A stretch of DNA of 64,000 bases from Epiperipatus broadwayi (taxonomy: Eukaryota > Onychophora > Udeonychophora > Euonychophora > Peripatidae): contig JAQFVV010000112.1 in the NCBI GenBank assembly GCA_028023455.1, positions 4,002,001-4,066,000 on the forward strand. The letters are read 5' to 3'. The translations under genes and the position numbers were made by a program. This document shows positions 11,160 to 24,296 of the stretch, in pieces (the first letter of the stretch is position 1; the number at the start of each line of letters is the position of its first letter). A model generated the notes under the pieces. It searched no databases. It worked only from the letters and a program-made list of their open reading frames with translations, and was not told the origin of the DNA.

Positions 11160-13450
11160 TTGTATAATTTAAATGAAGAAAGGCAAAATTATCCCAGTTA
11201 TATTTAAATAAATTGTTTATATGCCCTTCCAACTAGCTATACATGAAATAAATCTAAAATCATACAGAGCAATGAGATCTATCATTATAATTTATTTTCA
11301 AGGTTGATATGACTAACTAATCAAACATATATCAGAAACAAAGGGAATTCTATTAAATCCAATATACACATTTATTATGTAAATTTATGTATATCTAAAC
11401 ATATCAATGAATAATAATATGTGTAAGTGGCCTAAAGACTAAACAATAAGTGAAATATAAAGTTATCCTCTATTAAATTGTGAATTCAATTAATTTCATA
11501 ATGACTCTGGCATTAAAAGAAAAATAAGAATAAAATATTAATACTCTTTCAAATAAATTACAAAGGCATTACTTATAAAACAAATAGTACATCCTTTATT
11601 TTATATTATGGTTTAATTTTAGGTAATATCAATGTTTTAAATACAAACCCAAATAATAAATATACATATATACTTGCAATAAGTATATATATTAAATATA
11701 TAAAGACATATCTGTGCTTAACAAGTAGGTATCAATATAAATACAAATCCATATTTATATTTTCAGATATTTAAAATAATAATAATAAAAAAAAAAATTA
11801 TATACAGCAAATACATATAAATTATTGTTTTGGTATGCATAAGGATCATTATATAAAGTTAAAAAAAAAATGGAAATAAATTAATAATAAAACAATTTTT
11901 TTTATAATAAAAATTTGCGAATATAAATTTACTTATTAAAATATACATAACAACTCCTATGCAACCCAAACTTATAAACCATACTTTAAGATTTTAAATT
12001 ACTTAAGTGTTAATTTTGACACCTGTTAAACGTTTATTGCTGTTAGAAAACAAGACGCTTGAATTGAATATTTATAAAACGTTATATTTTATAATGAAAA
12101 ATAAAAATAAACAAAAATATCGATCTCAAAATATATTTATATATCATTTATACATATAAAATTATTACTACCTTTCAAAGTTCACATGTCCAGTTTTCCT
12201 TCAAAAGTTAACTTATTCCATTGTTTTATTTCTTTATCCATTTAATATTAGAATGCATTCTAGTTAAAGTGAAGAAACTCTCACGTTAGAGAAAATTGTC
12301 AATTCTTGGATGTATGTATATTTTTATCCTTCTAAAATTTCTTTCCTTGAAAAATAAATAAATAAATTGAAATGTTGAATCCAATATATTAATTCTAGTT
12401 ACCTCCAGATTATTATTAGATTGACCATTATAGATTCCAGATAGCTATGTCAAATTTCGGCTTCAAACGCGATGAAATTCATGTTTTGAAATTTTCTTAG
12501 GTTTTCTTTAAACTGCCTTGGAATAAATGAAAGAAAATGGTGCAGCCTCTTGGCTGCGATATATCTCTATTAGCCTGTCATGATTTATGTATTTACCATA
12601 AAAATCTATCTTATTCCAATATTCTGAAGAATGGTAACTTCAAAGAAACAAAGTACAACAAAATTTTATCCTTTTGTTTTTTTAATCACCATCCTAATAA
12701 TAATGGCTTCTTTTTGTTCTTGCTCCACGTGCTAGCAAATGCTGTTTTTAAAACCATTGTTACACATGTTTTATTTTAAACAATTAACATTAAAAAAAAT
12801 AAAATATCAAGCATATATATAAAAAATATTAAATTGAAAATTTATTTGACAGCTTTAAAAATATACATAAATAATAATATTGCATTTTTTTAATAATCAC
12901 TGCAAATAAAATAATTTTTTTATATAATCAACAATTTATATGTCTTTATTTATTTATAATAATTAAATATTCATAACGATGTACCATCAACATATAAATA
13001 AAATAATAACTTCAAACAATAACTATACCTAATAACCATAAACAATAATAATACTTCATATATAAACATCAACTCAAAGAGATTTTTTTTTTAATAACAA
13101 ATGACAATTTTTTTAAAATATAGATAGACTTATCGATATTTACAATATATATATGCCATGGGATAAAGAACCATTCTCTTTTTTTAATTAAAACAGATAG
13201 AAGCTGGTTCTTATATTTTCTATTTCCATAGTAAATTTGATGTTGTTATCAAAAGAGACCAAATGTGAGTTTGAACAAGATTCAAAAGTGCATCATCATG
13301 TAAACTTACTTATTTATGCTTAACTACTTGTTAAAACTAGGATCAGAATAAAATAAGACTTTAAGGATTAATAACAAATAAGTGATTATAAATATTTTGT
13401 TTAAGTCAAATCTATAAAATATAAAAAACATTTAAACAAAAACATAATTT
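11160..13450. other. AT-rich intron, no recognisable feature
   Basis: Very AT-rich sequence with A and T homopolymer runs and scattered TA microsatellites. I read both strands and saw no exon-like GC rise, splice-flanked ORF, RT motif or clear inverted repeat. Confidence 0.5.
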
Positions 13451-14497
13451 ATTTCTTCCTCGCCTGAAATCTTTGATGCTTTTATTATACTTGCACCTAT
13501 GTGCATCACACACTTTGTACAAATGTGTGACATGTCCCTGGTTATAATGTAACCTGGAAAAAAGAAATTAAGCCTGATAATGCAAGCTAAAATCACCCAA
13601 TCTAGTAGTAAAAATAATATTCAAAGAATCCATATTAAGTTAAAAGTGAAATAATTTTTAGCTTAATACTCTGATATAAGAATAGTAAATTAGAGATATA
13701 TACTTTTTATATGTGAAAATTTCAATTAGAACTACTAGTGAATTTTTACAAACAAGCTAAGCATACTTCACAAATAGAATACATATATTAATTTAATTTT
13801 TTTTTTACAGATTTATACATGTAAATATTGAACTATAATGATAATTTTTCTATGTAATAATCTGGATAAAATTTCAGATATGATGTAACCAAGCAACCAC
13901 CAATTAAAACTAGCAATGCAAAATGAAAGCACAGGATGTAGTAATAGCAATAGCATTTATCTACCCAATTTAAGCTTAATATGAAAAGCATTTAATTTTT
14001 CAGTAATCACTTTGATTAATTAATGTGACTTATTTACTTCAGAAATAGATGTGGTAAGTCTATAGCTTTAGATCACTGTTTTACAGTTATCTTAACTACT
14101 ATTAACATAGGTTTTTTTTTTATAATTCTATATCTGTCATTTAAAAAATTCTGAAGAGATCAGTATTTTATGGGCAGTCAGCAAATATCAAATATCTTTA
14201 CTCCATTGTTAATGAAAGAAATGATCTCCAAGACATTCATAGTTTTCCTTTTTTGTGGCCCTATTTTCACACAAAATTTTTGGAATAAAAAAATATGATT
14301 TTTTTGCATATTTATTAAAAATTTCTGATTATTTTTACATACTAATTGGTTGATAATTATTTAAAACAAAAAGAATACACACATATATTTTGATTTTACC
14401 ATTATATATTTTATTTTTAAACATTAATAAACTTGTAATATTATCAAAGAAAACACAGCATAGATTTGACTATATATGAAACTAATCATATGTCATC

Positions 14498-14935
14498 ACA
14501 GAGGCAAAATTCTCCATACAGTGGCACCATTCAGTGCAAGCCAGAGTAATCAATGAATGCAGAAAGGTTTGTGCATAAAATCCCTATCTAGTGGCTACTC
14601 TTCCAATATCCCCAGACTAGTTTCTAGCTTGTGGCTTTCATCAGTGAGGAACCTTGGATCTTTGTTTTCATTTTGGACTCAAAGCTTTATAATTAGCTAA
14701 AAAAGTAAAATGTAGCTGCTGGAGGGTTGCATTGGATCCTAAGATCTAGGTGCACTGCTCTCAGATCCAAGGCTCCTCATTGATGAAAGGCACAAATTAG
14801 AAACTAGTCTGGGGATATTGGAAGAGTAGCCACTAGATAGGGATTTTATGCACAAACCTTCCTGCATCCATTGATTACTCTGGCATGCATTGAGTGGCAC
14901 TAATGAATGGAGAGTTTTGCCTCTGTGAAAAACAG
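14498..14935. repeat. Foldback element with ~170-bp arms (family A)
   Basis: The left arm (about 14498-14665) reads AGAGGCAAAATTCTCCATAC ... AGAGTAATCAATGAATGCAG ... TATCCCCAGACTAGTTTCTA ... GAGGAACCTTGGATCT. The right arm (about 14757-14932) is its inverted copy. Between them is a short unique core with CTGGAGGGTTGCATTGGATC. Related copies are at 25128, 26950 and 37935. No transposase seen; the element is non-autonomous. Confidence 0.75.
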
Positions 14936-15060
14936 CTTGGGTAAGCATAAAGAATGATGATCAGGTGATGCTTGATACTTCAATAATGACATCAGCTGCT
15001 AGATACTGGCATGGTGTTAAAATCATTTTAAGTATTGTCAAAATTATAAAACAAACATCA

Positions 15061-15145
15061 TAGCATCGGCCAGGACATGAACCTGCAACCAAGGCAACTG
15101 CCTGCTAGTGCAAGGCAGTTGCACTGACCTCTCGACCATCAATGC
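15061..15145 (-). ncRNA. tRNA-like sequence (tRNA-derived SINE head or tRNA pseudogene)
   Basis: On the minus strand: acceptor-like ends GCATTG / CGATGC can pair. A box A-like TGGTCGAGAGGTCAGTG follows, then an 8-bp stem AACTGCCT/AGGCAGTT around a loop in the anticodon position, and a T-arm CAGG-TTCATGT-CCTG with box B-like GGTTCATGTCC. The anticodon loop is 9 nt, not 7, and the D-arm is poor, so I do not call a functional tRNA. Confidence 0.4.
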
Positions 15146-16189
15146 AAGACAACAAACATCAGTTTTAAAGCAGAATTTGATAGTTTTATCATAAATTCAT
15201 CTTTGTTTATTTGCAGTTAAAAAAAAACAAAAAAAATGGGTTATTTGTTGAAGTGTGTTTATTTTTATGTCATTGTATAATATATTATGTCTTTTATTCT
15301 TAGCTAGAACTCATTTTTTAAAACTATTTGCATGCTTCAAATATAATTTTTTAGAATGTTTTTCATTTTTAAAATTAAATTTAAAAAAAATCAAATTCAG
15401 TTTATTGCAGTTTGGTATAAAATAAAGATTTTATATAGGAATGAAAGATTGAGTGGTTTTAAAAATTGCCACCAAGTGTATCAACAGAGAATATCAGAAT
15501 TTTCTAAAACCAAAAGGATTAACATTTTATCTAATATAAAAGTATTAAATGAGATATAGATAGTTTATACATGTGAAAATTTAAATTACAGCAACTTCTC
15601 TAAAATTTTGCAAACAACCAAGCAACCTCCCCAATATATATAATTATTTTCATGATTATATGATGAAAAAATAGCAGAGATGAGTGCTATTTTATTGAAG
15701 TGTTGAAAATTAAAACAAAAAAATAATACACAGTATAACAAACCCAAATACATATAGTAAAGATTTTTATATATATTAAAGATTTTCACAAATTTATAGA
15801 TGTAAACATTGGAATGTAATAAAAATTCTTTTGTGTAATAATCTAGATAAAATTTCATCTATGCTGTAACCAGGTAACATCCAATTAAAAGTTCCAATGC
15901 AAACTAAAATCACATGATTTAGTATTAACAGTAATATTTGACTGATCCACATTAAGTTAAAATGGAAATCATTTTCAAATATTAACAAATTTTGAACATG
16001 ATTCAGATTTGAATAAAATCAATAGGAAGGTAACTTTTACACTTTACAACATAGCTAGCTGAAACAAAAAAAGCAGCATTTGAACAGTAAAATTTCTATT
16101 GAGACAATTTTAAAAAAAGAGAAAGAATAGGAAAGTAAATAAAAATGATGCACTAAAAAAAAAAAATATCTTGAATTTTGTAAAATGAT

Positions 16190-17870
16190 GTAAAAAAGAG
16201 TTGATAATGATATAAAAAATATGATTGTGAACTAGCAAGGAAAGTTACAGAAGAGAATAAAAGTCTCACAAGTATAAAATAACATCTTAGTATTGGTAGG
16301 AAACTTACTTCTGCAATAAGAAAAAAAAGATGGAACTATTACTAAAAGAAAGATGACATAATAAAATGTGTAGAAGAATTCTATCAAAAATTATATAGCA
16401 ATAAAAACAAAAAAGGTATCTTCTATGACTACTATTTCTTTTGAATTGCCCAGGATTTTAAATGTGTAGAAATGAAATATGCAATTAAATTTATGAAGAA
16501 AGAAAAAGCTTCACGTAATTATGGAATTATAATCGATATCTTTAAAAAAGCAGGTGAAGAAATAGAAAATGTTTTGGCAAAGTTATATAATAGATGTTTA
16601 AATGATAAAGATGTATCAGATGATTAGAATGCAATATTAATATATTAAAAATATAATAAAGAAAATATTAGAAATTACACACCTATCAGTCTTTTATCAA
16701 TTCTATACAAAATTTTTACCAAATAATTACAATTCATCTACAGTAAACTTTGGATTTTAACAAACCAAAAAACAATCTGAATTTAAAAGCATTTTGAGAG
16801 AAATTATAGAAATGACTAATGAATATGAGTTGCCATTATGCTTTGGATTTGTAGATTATGAAAAAGTATTTGATTCTATAAGCATTTCTTCAGTGATTAA
16901 AGCATTAGATCATCAAGGTATAGATCAAAGATATTGTCATATTCTGAAGAATATTTATAAAAATACAATGTCAACAATTAGATTACATAACGATACTAAA
17001 AAGATTATCATTAAGAAGGATATATGACAGGATAAGTCTATATATCTAAAACTTTTTACAACAATTTTGCAAGAAGTATTGTGTAGATAAAAATAGGACG
17101 CTAAGAGAGTAAAAGTAAATGAATATTATTTAAGTCATCTAGATTTTGCAGATATTGTAGTTTGTAAATAATGCTTTAGAGCTTCAGAAAATGTAAAAGT
17201 TATCAGATAAAAGTAAGAAAGTAGAAATAAAGGTAAGTGATAAAAAGACTAAAATAATGTTCAATGGATTTTATATAAAAAAAAAGACAATGGAGATTTA
17301 TAATGATGCGTAAGAAGAAATTAACAACTACAAATACCTTGGTCAGATTATTACTATGAATGGAAACATAATGGATAAAATTAAACTTGGTTTGAGTACT
17401 TTTGGTAGAAATAACTTAATATTTAAAGGAAATATGTCTACATGTTTGAAAAGAAATTTTTTTAATAAATGTACCAGTTCTTACTTATGAATCTGAGAAT
17501 TGGACACTTAACAGAAGAGCAAGACAGAAACTTCAGACCACTCAATGAAGTCTGGAGAGATTCATGTTAGGTCTAAAAGAAGAAATCAAAAATGAAATAC
17601 ATGGGTGAGAAAACAAACAGATGTTACTGACATCATTGTAAAAATTAAGAGACCGAAATAAAGTTGGGCTAGTCTTATTGCTGAAATCTTAAACTGGAGT
17701 CCAAGAGATTGTAAAAGATCTAGAAAGAGATCACATGTATGATGGATAGATAAGGAAGTTTATTGGGGCTTCGTAGAGAAAAGAGTTTTGAGATCGGAGA
17801 AGATTGATTGAACTTGGAGAGAACTTCATCCTGCAGTGAATTAATAATGGTTGAAAAGGATGATGATTTC
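16190..17870 (+). mobile_element. RTE-like LINE, decayed
   Basis: Fragments in order: DGTITKRK and VEEFYQKLYSN (linker before RT), then KKEKASRNYGIIIDIFKKAGEE, then YTPISLLSILYKIF, then the RT core FVDYEKVFDSISISSV ... DQRYCHILKNIYKN ... IRLH. HLDFADIVV (a degraded FADD box) follows, and a C-terminal stretch ending in WW-x-D-K and WTWRELHPAVN. This order and wording match RTE-clade reverse transcriptases. Stops and frameshifts are frequent. The only long open piece is 16794-17027. The 5' end was not found. Confidence 0.7.
16794..17027 (+). pseudogene. RTE-like reverse transcriptase core fragment
   Basis: A 77-codon open stretch holding RT motif A (GFVDYEKVFDSI, catalytic Asp in FVDYEK) and the following helix region with the RTE-type wording QGIDQRYCHILKNIYKN. 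It ends at a stop just before motif B. Part of the 16.19-17.87-kb element. Confidence 0.7.
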
Positions 17871-18449
17871 ATATAAAAACCTAAATAAAATTTCAGTTAT
17901 GATGAAACCAGTCAATGATCAATGAAAACTGCCAATGGAAGTTTAAATCATGTGATCTAGTAATAAAATAGTATTTGTCCAATCTATGTTAAAACAAAAG
18001 TGGAATTACTTTTAGCTTGATACTCTAGTTAATATAAGAACAATAAATCAGATACATACTTTATATGCAATACCTGGTAAAATAAAAATACACACCAAAA
18101 AGGTAATGTTTTTAATAATATTTAGCTTTATTACTGCCTAGCTGGCTTTCAATATATTTTTACTATGCTTTCAATATATTTTTACTATATTATATTCATG
18201 TCATATAGTGGTGTGAACAAGTGGTTTTTTATATCAATGCTTAATTAATTGTTCCTGTTCAAATAGCTCATTTTTTGAAAATGTATACATTTGTTTTGTT
18301 TTTATTAATAGAAAAATGGTCACCAATTATTGCACATGCTTCTTTAATCATCCAGTTTTTATCCTCTCTTTCTCATCTCTGTGTACACTATCTCTGCTTT
18401 TGGCAGTTTATGCTTTTACAAAATGGGCAAAACTATTGCTGAATAGATG

Positions 18450-19790
18450 ACTGAAGAAATGGGATTCAGTGAATACTTAATTAAATCATTGTATGAATTC
18501 ATTAATAAAATTAAAAGCATGAACATATATGCTAATAATAAAATTGTGTCTCTCATTATATGGCTCAGTACCAAGAACAGAATCAATTGAAGTAATTAAT
18601 GAATTGCTAAATAACAGCAACTATGACCATTACAAAAGGGAATTCATAATAGAGGTTTTGAAATGGATTGACACAGAAATCACAGCAGCAGAAAATGGAA
18701 AATATAAAATGAATAATGGCTGGTCAATGGGGCTCCCCATCAGCAGTATCATTAGTAGTCTATTGCTAGAAAAAATCAAAAAATGTATTATACCTGATCA
18801 TAGATATTTAATCTCAAGTTTAATATAGGCAAGCTATATAAACGACACATTTATATGTGCTACAAACGCACAGATTGATGAAATGGAACAGAAATTGGAG
18901 TGAGCATTTACACTGTCATGAACCTTGGAGAAAAAAGACAATAATAGAGAAACAAAATTGATGAACTTATATATACAAATACAGGATCACATGCTAAACT
19001 ACAGAATGTTGATTAAGCCCCTAAATATATGAGGAGTAATCTACCCTAGATCAATAATCCCAATAACACATAAATATGTGAAGTGAAGGATTTTTTTTAC
19101 ACAGAAATCATACACTATACAAGTTTGAATATTATAAAAAGAATAACATTGAACAGTATACAAATGATCTCTGAAATATGGGATAAAATCACAATAAAAT
19201 TATAAACACCATAAAGGGATTCTATAAAACAATAAGAAATCCTCACCCCAACCAACAAATGGAACCTAAAAGCTGGATAAGCCTACTTTATATTTCAAAG
19301 ATTGCATATAAATTAAGAAGAATATGTAAAATAAACTTAATATAAGCTTTTGAAGTGTTCCATCATTTAACAAATTAATCAATAACTCTAAAGACACTAT
19401 ACCAAATAAATTGGACGTCAAGTGGTCTATAAAATTAACTGCAACCAATCAGCTTGCAATGCTGCATATTATGGGGAATTGAGTGCCAATTTGTCAACAA
19501 GACTTTCTCAACACAGATATTTATACAATACAGCCCTCAGAGACAAAGAACACACTTCAATATTTATAGACCATGAGCAGAAAACTGATCATATATTCAA
19601 GCTAACAAAAGCAGAGATAGTATACAAAGAGAGAGAGAGAAAGAGAGAAGATAGGAAGTGGAACATTAAAGAAGCATGTGCAATAGCTGGTGATTATTTT
19701 TCTATTAACAAAAAGAACAAGTGTACCCATTTGAAAGAAATGGACTATTTGAATATCAATTTTAAATTAAAACTGAATACGTGAACAGTT
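18450..19790 (+). mobile_element. Penelope-like element: RT remnant plus GIY-YIG endonuclease
   Basis: The open stretch 18529-18828 reads SLYGSVPRTESIEVINELL, then NGWSMGLPISSIISSLLLE (equivalent of the Penelope-like RT motif GvaMGsPlSpi), then after a stop SYINDTFIC (the Y-x-D-D region, altered). Degraded spacer follows. At 19422-19784, 120 open codons carry VYKINCNQSACNAAYYGEL (GIY...YIG core) and LSTRLSQH. RT followed by GIY-YIG is the defining layout of Penelope-like retroelements. Confidence 0.7.
19422..19784 (+). pseudogene. Penelope-like GIY-YIG endonuclease domain
   Basis: An open 120-codon domain with the GIY-YIG core as VYK and YYG, the conserved basic residue of R-L-S-Q-H, and a later E (TKAEIVYKERE) in the expected place for the catalytic Glu. 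It retains Cys pairs upstream as in many Penelope-like elements. The RT part is separated by stops, so the element is inactive even if this domain still reads through. Confidence 0.65.
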
Positions 19791-20264
19791 AATTAAACAT
19801 TTTAATTACACCACTATATGCCATGAATATGATATAGTAACAATATATTGAAAACATGCTAGGCAGTAATAAAACTAAATATTATTTAAAAAACTACCTT
19901 TTCTGTGTGTATTTTCATTTTACCAGATATTGTTTTGGCTCAGAAAAGAAGAAAAATAGTAACAATTGAAATACTTTATATATATAAAAATTTGAAGTAT
20001 AACAATTTCTTTGAGATTTCATAAGAAAGCAAGCATCTACTGCAAAAAGTTAGACATAATTTAATTTTTTTTATGAACTTATACATGTAAATATTGAAAT
20101 ATAATGGACATTTTCTGTGTAATAATCTAGATAAACATTCAACTATGATAAAAACCAGAAAACCAACAGTTAAAACTGGCATGGCAATCTTAAACCATTT
20201 GATCTAATTAGTAACAATAGTATATAGCTGACACACATTAAACCTAATGTGGAATTACTTTTAG

Positions 20265-20670
20265 CTTAATCATCACCATCATCATTTTCAATATCATCAG
20301 TTCACTGCAGAATAAAGATTTCTCCAAATTTATTCCACTTTCTCTAATCCTTAACTTCTCCACAATATATCAAAGACTGCTTTATTTCACCCATCCATTT
20401 TTCATGTGGTCTCTTTCTAAGTCCTTTACAACTTTTTGGGTTCAATTTAAAACATCAATTCTCCATCTATTTTCATCTCTTCTAATACTTTGTCTAACTT
20501 AGTTGCATTTCAGTTTTTTAATTGTTTCAATGCTGTCAGTGATACCAGTTTGACATCTCACTTATTCAATTTGTTTTCAATCTCTTCTTATTACTCCTAA
20601 CATACATCTCTCCATATACGGTTGAGGTCTGAAGTCTCTGCATTGCTCTTTTGATAAGAATCCAAGTTTC
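20265..20670 (-). mobile_element. RTE-like LINE 3' fragment
   Basis: On the minus strand the sequence parallels 17510-17860: 'agagcaatgcagagacttcagacctcaa' matches 'agagcaagacagaaacttcagaccactcaa', and the tail 'ctgcagtgaactgatgatattgaaaatgatgatgatg' matches 'ctgcagtgaattaataatggttgaaaaggatgatgat'. It is a 5'-truncated copy in the opposite orientation, frame-broken throughout. Confidence 0.6.
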
Positions 20671-21071
20671 ACATTTTTAGCTTAATACTCAAACTGAGAT
20701 AAGAATAATCAATCAAAACATATTGCAACTTCTCTAGGGTTTTACAAACAAATAAGCATTTGGTACCAAGAGTTTTTTCTACTAATTTAAAGATTTTTAT
20801 AGACTTATAGATGTAAGCAATAAACTGGGAATTTTAACATTGAAGCTGAAATTTTATCTAGATTATTCCATAGAAAAATTCCTTTTATATTTCCAGGTTC
20901 TTTTTTTATTTGGAAATTCCATATCATGATATGCAAGATGAAATATCTAACACCTATATCATGAGATGTTTTGTTTGTTGCACATTTAAATAAACTTGAA
21001 TACTGTCACATATTTACTTTTGGTCTGTATAAATACTTAAAAAGCAGACAGTTATAAAAATAAAATCAAAC

Positions 21072-21311
21072 CTTGAAATCCCTGAGTGATATTAATTTCA
21101 TGAGGAAGGAGGCTAAGCTCAAAACTGAAGTGACCACCAATATACAGATCAGAATGGACATTAAGACCTACAAGTGGTCCCTGTGATTCTCCAGTTACAT
21201 TTAACTGGTTATCTACTTTAAGCCATCCCTGCCGACGATTTCGTCCCAAACGCACGCGGTGAATTTCAAGAGAAAGATCCAGATGCTGGGAAGATTTTAT
21301 ACTGGCCATAC
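21072..21311 (-). CDS. EYS: EYS-like exon: laminin G domain 2, main part
   Basis: This 240-nt exon is phase 1 at both ends, with acceptor TTTTTAG and donor TTTCAAG|GTTTGA (weak at intron positions 3-5). The peptide has the strongly conserved LamG stretch HRVRLGRNRRQGWLKVDN, then a DLYIGG strand, and ends ITQGFQ, just before the conserved GCI of the closing strand, which lies in the 8.6-kb exon. Base composition is clearly richer in G and C than the flanking intron. One N-glycosylation sequon (NVT) and another (NIT) are visible. Confidence 0.88.
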
Positions 21312-21749
21312 CTAAAAACATATAAATGCATTGTTAATAAAGTCTGACTTGTCATTATTGCTAATGCTATATTCTAATTAACAATTAATATCACACCATG
21401 ATTTTCTCAAAAGCTTCAAGAGCCATTCTCATCATTCTACCTTAGAGCCACCTGTTATAAACCTGAGTAATCAATGAATCCTAGATAATATAATACTAAA
21501 ATTTCTCTATATTTTCATTTGGATTTTAAATGTTAAATTTTTTAAAACTACAGATTATTACATTGGATAATATAAAGAAGTAAATAGTTCCTGATAGTTG
21601 CTTAAATGTGTTAGTTCCAGCTTTGAATTGTAATTGCTAATGATGAAGGGGTAAAGTGCAGAAATAAATCCAGGGATGGATATATTGTATTACAATACTA
21701 CCTGATATCCAATGCTTGTTTTGCTTAAAGTATATGGGTCCAGAGTAGC

Positions 21750-22320
21750 ATAAAAAATTGTACATAATGTGTCCCAGTGAAAAGGTAACTATTTTTTCTC
21801 CATCTGCCTACAGTGACATCTCTGAAGTAACACATGTGTTATGTAGTGAGTTAGTTTAATTATTTATCCCCCAAATTTTAAGATGTTAATGTGTCTGGAT
21901 CATGCATTATGACATGAAATGCTACAATGGTTTTTTTAACCATAATCCATTATGGAACAATGCTCTAACATTACACTTTGTTTTAAATTGACAAAACTAA
22001 AACATTTGAAATGATTCAAACTATGTATGACACTGAAGCCATAAATTGTTGTCAAGGAGAGCACTAAGGATGAACCACAAAGGTACAAAACACACTGTCA
22101 TATTTCATATCATAAGTCATTATCCATACATGTCAGCATCTTAAAAGATCTTAAAAGTTTTGTGGTAAGTAGCCAAACTATGTTGTATTTAACACATACA
22201 TTGATTCTATGGCAGTACTGCAGATAGTTGGGCACAGAACTAGTTACATTTAGAATGAGATACACTGCATATGGTTCTACAATTACTGTTGCATGTAAAA
22301 TATAAAACACTAGTTTAAGA
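21750..22320. repeat. Foldback element (family B)
   Basis: The inner arms are complementary: 'ttttaagatgttaatgtgtctggatcatgcattatgacatgaaatg' (about 21880-21935) against 'atatttcatatcataagtcattatccatacatgtcagcatcttaaaa' (about 22098-22147). The outer part (CATCTGCCTACAGTGACATC) matches the element at 24297-24770 in inverted orientation. Confidence 0.6.
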
Positions 22321-22612
22321 AAATGAACTATTATATGAAATTATGTTATATCATATAATCTTTTTTTATTTTATTTAGAACAGTTCATAAAATATATTTA
22401 GATTACACATATTAACATTATTTTCAAAGTAAAAAAAAAAGGATTTAAAAACTCATAGCAGAGCAAAGACATTTTAAATCAGTATCCCATAAAAGAATAA
22501 AAAAGAGACAATACTTACCAAACTCCATAATTTTTAAGAATGAAGGTTAAGAGTGTGTTCCATTCAGCTTTTACCAATCATTATTGATAGCAGCTGAGTT
22601 GGCCATGCAACA

Positions 22613-22800
22613 GATATCTAAAGAGACCATAAGCCTGAATAACACCTGATAAACATTTTCAAACATTATCCAGATCAGATTTGAATCCTAATTAAGATGT
22701 CTATGCAATAGATATCTAAAGAGACCATAAGCCTGAATAAAACCTGATAAACGTTTTCAAGGATTATCCAAATCAGATTTGAATCCAAATTATGGGTATA
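22613..22800 (+). repeat. Two tandem units of about 98 bp
   Basis: The segment starting GATATCTAAAGAGACCATAA at 22613 is repeated at 22711 with few differences, through 'cctgataaacattttcaa..attatccagatcagatttgaatcc'. A young local duplication in the intron. Confidence 0.8.
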
Positions 22801-24296
22801 GAAATACAAATGTGCTAACAGCACATTATAAGGGTTTAACATTTTTGAAATGCTAAATATTATGTATAAAGAAAAAAAGATGATTAGGGTAAGAGTCCTA
22901 ACACAAGCAGCAGAGAAGAATATTTGAATAGAATTTGGAAGTGTGATGAGCACACAAATGAATATCATAAGGATGTTGAAAAATATGAAGTCAAATAAAG
23001 TTTTGATAGTAGTATCTATAGAAAAAAAACAGTGATCAGCATATGAGTATAAAGAAAGAGAAAATGCAGAGAAATAATAAATAATTAATTAGTTGAAATC
23101 ATTCTATTTTAGAAGGCATCTAATAAAAAAAGAGTGTGCCCCATTTCTGAAATGAAACCAGTATTTGAATTTGAGCATTATATAGAATTAGAATTTATTG
23201 GGGGAAACTTTGTGATTGGGTTCAACACCCTGATCCATAGTCAGTCACAGAACTTATAAAAAATGAATTAATAAAACTAACACTTCAATTATTGTCAACT
23301 AGAACAGCCAATAAAAAACAAAACAAACCAATCCCTATACAAGAACTTCCAAATTCATTTTTACATGATTCTCTATGACCAAAAATATATCTATAGAATT
23401 GTATTTTCAGAAATATTGGTCATCAAATGTAATCAAATCTAGTTATTTGTATTCTGTAACAGCAGAATAATAAAGGCTATTAATAAAAATAAGATCAGGA
23501 AAAGAATATGGTAATTAAGCTAAAACATTAAATTGCACACTGGTGACTAAGCACAAAACTACTGTGTTGGGCTCTTTTCTATTGATTATCATCCTTGGCT
23601 AAACCCATTTATTAGCAAACATAAATTACAGCTTAACAAACTTGTAATAAAAAATTATTGAACTGGACTGGTGTACCTTTAATATTAATTATTGGTAATT
23701 AATAAAGAATGCTAAATGTACTTGTATCTGTCCTTCAGATATATTGGAGAAAATAGTTTTTGGTCTTAAATAATATCTTATTTAATAATTCTTTCTACAT
23801 GTCTTTCAGCTGAAAAGTTAGCATACATAAAAATAAAGACTAATTTTTGGGAAGCAATTTTGGTAATAGAGGAAAAAATTAAACCACAACAAAAAAAAAC
23901 AAACAAGTAAATCAAAATGGTTCTCATTCTGTCTCAAACAGTGGTGATCTCTATATTACATATGACCAACTAAATATATATTAAGCAAAAATAGTATAAT
24001 CTAACAACAAGTGGTACTATAGCTAATGTTTATATAGTGATACAAAAGAAAGATAGAGTTCGCCACTGTCATGGATATAGCAGCAGATAAAGTTTTTTAA
24101 ATTGTACATTTATCCATATTTTTAGGGTTTATATAATTTTCACATCAAGATGCTAGAATTAAGATCAAATGTTTGTTAAAAATATTAAGTCTTATATATA
24201 TAAAGAGAGTGATAAAGAAATACACACAAGTATATTGCATGTATAATATTAGGATAAAAAATATTGAAAGCATTTAATATTTAAATACAGGTACAG

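Larger units (their letters stand above)
13560..20870. repeat. Five copies of a ~300-bp dispersed repeat, interrupted by other TEs
   Basis: Partial copies lie at about 13560-13960, 15560-15990, 17870-18080, 19960-20270 and 20660-20870. Shared blocks are 'tgtgtaataatctagataaaatttca', 'atgatgtaaccaag', 'aatcacatgatctagta', 'gtggaattacttttagcttaat' and 'gcaacttctctaaaattttgcaaaca'. The RTE-like LINE (16.2-17.87 kb) and Penelope-like element (18.45-19.8 kb) lie between copies, so some copies may be pieces of one longer repeat split by insertions. No ORF. Confidence 0.6.

Noticed and set aside
12537-12779. 80-codon plus-strand ORF
   Set aside because: Hydrophobic, Cys/His-scattered translation without motif; fits chance in AT-rich DNA.
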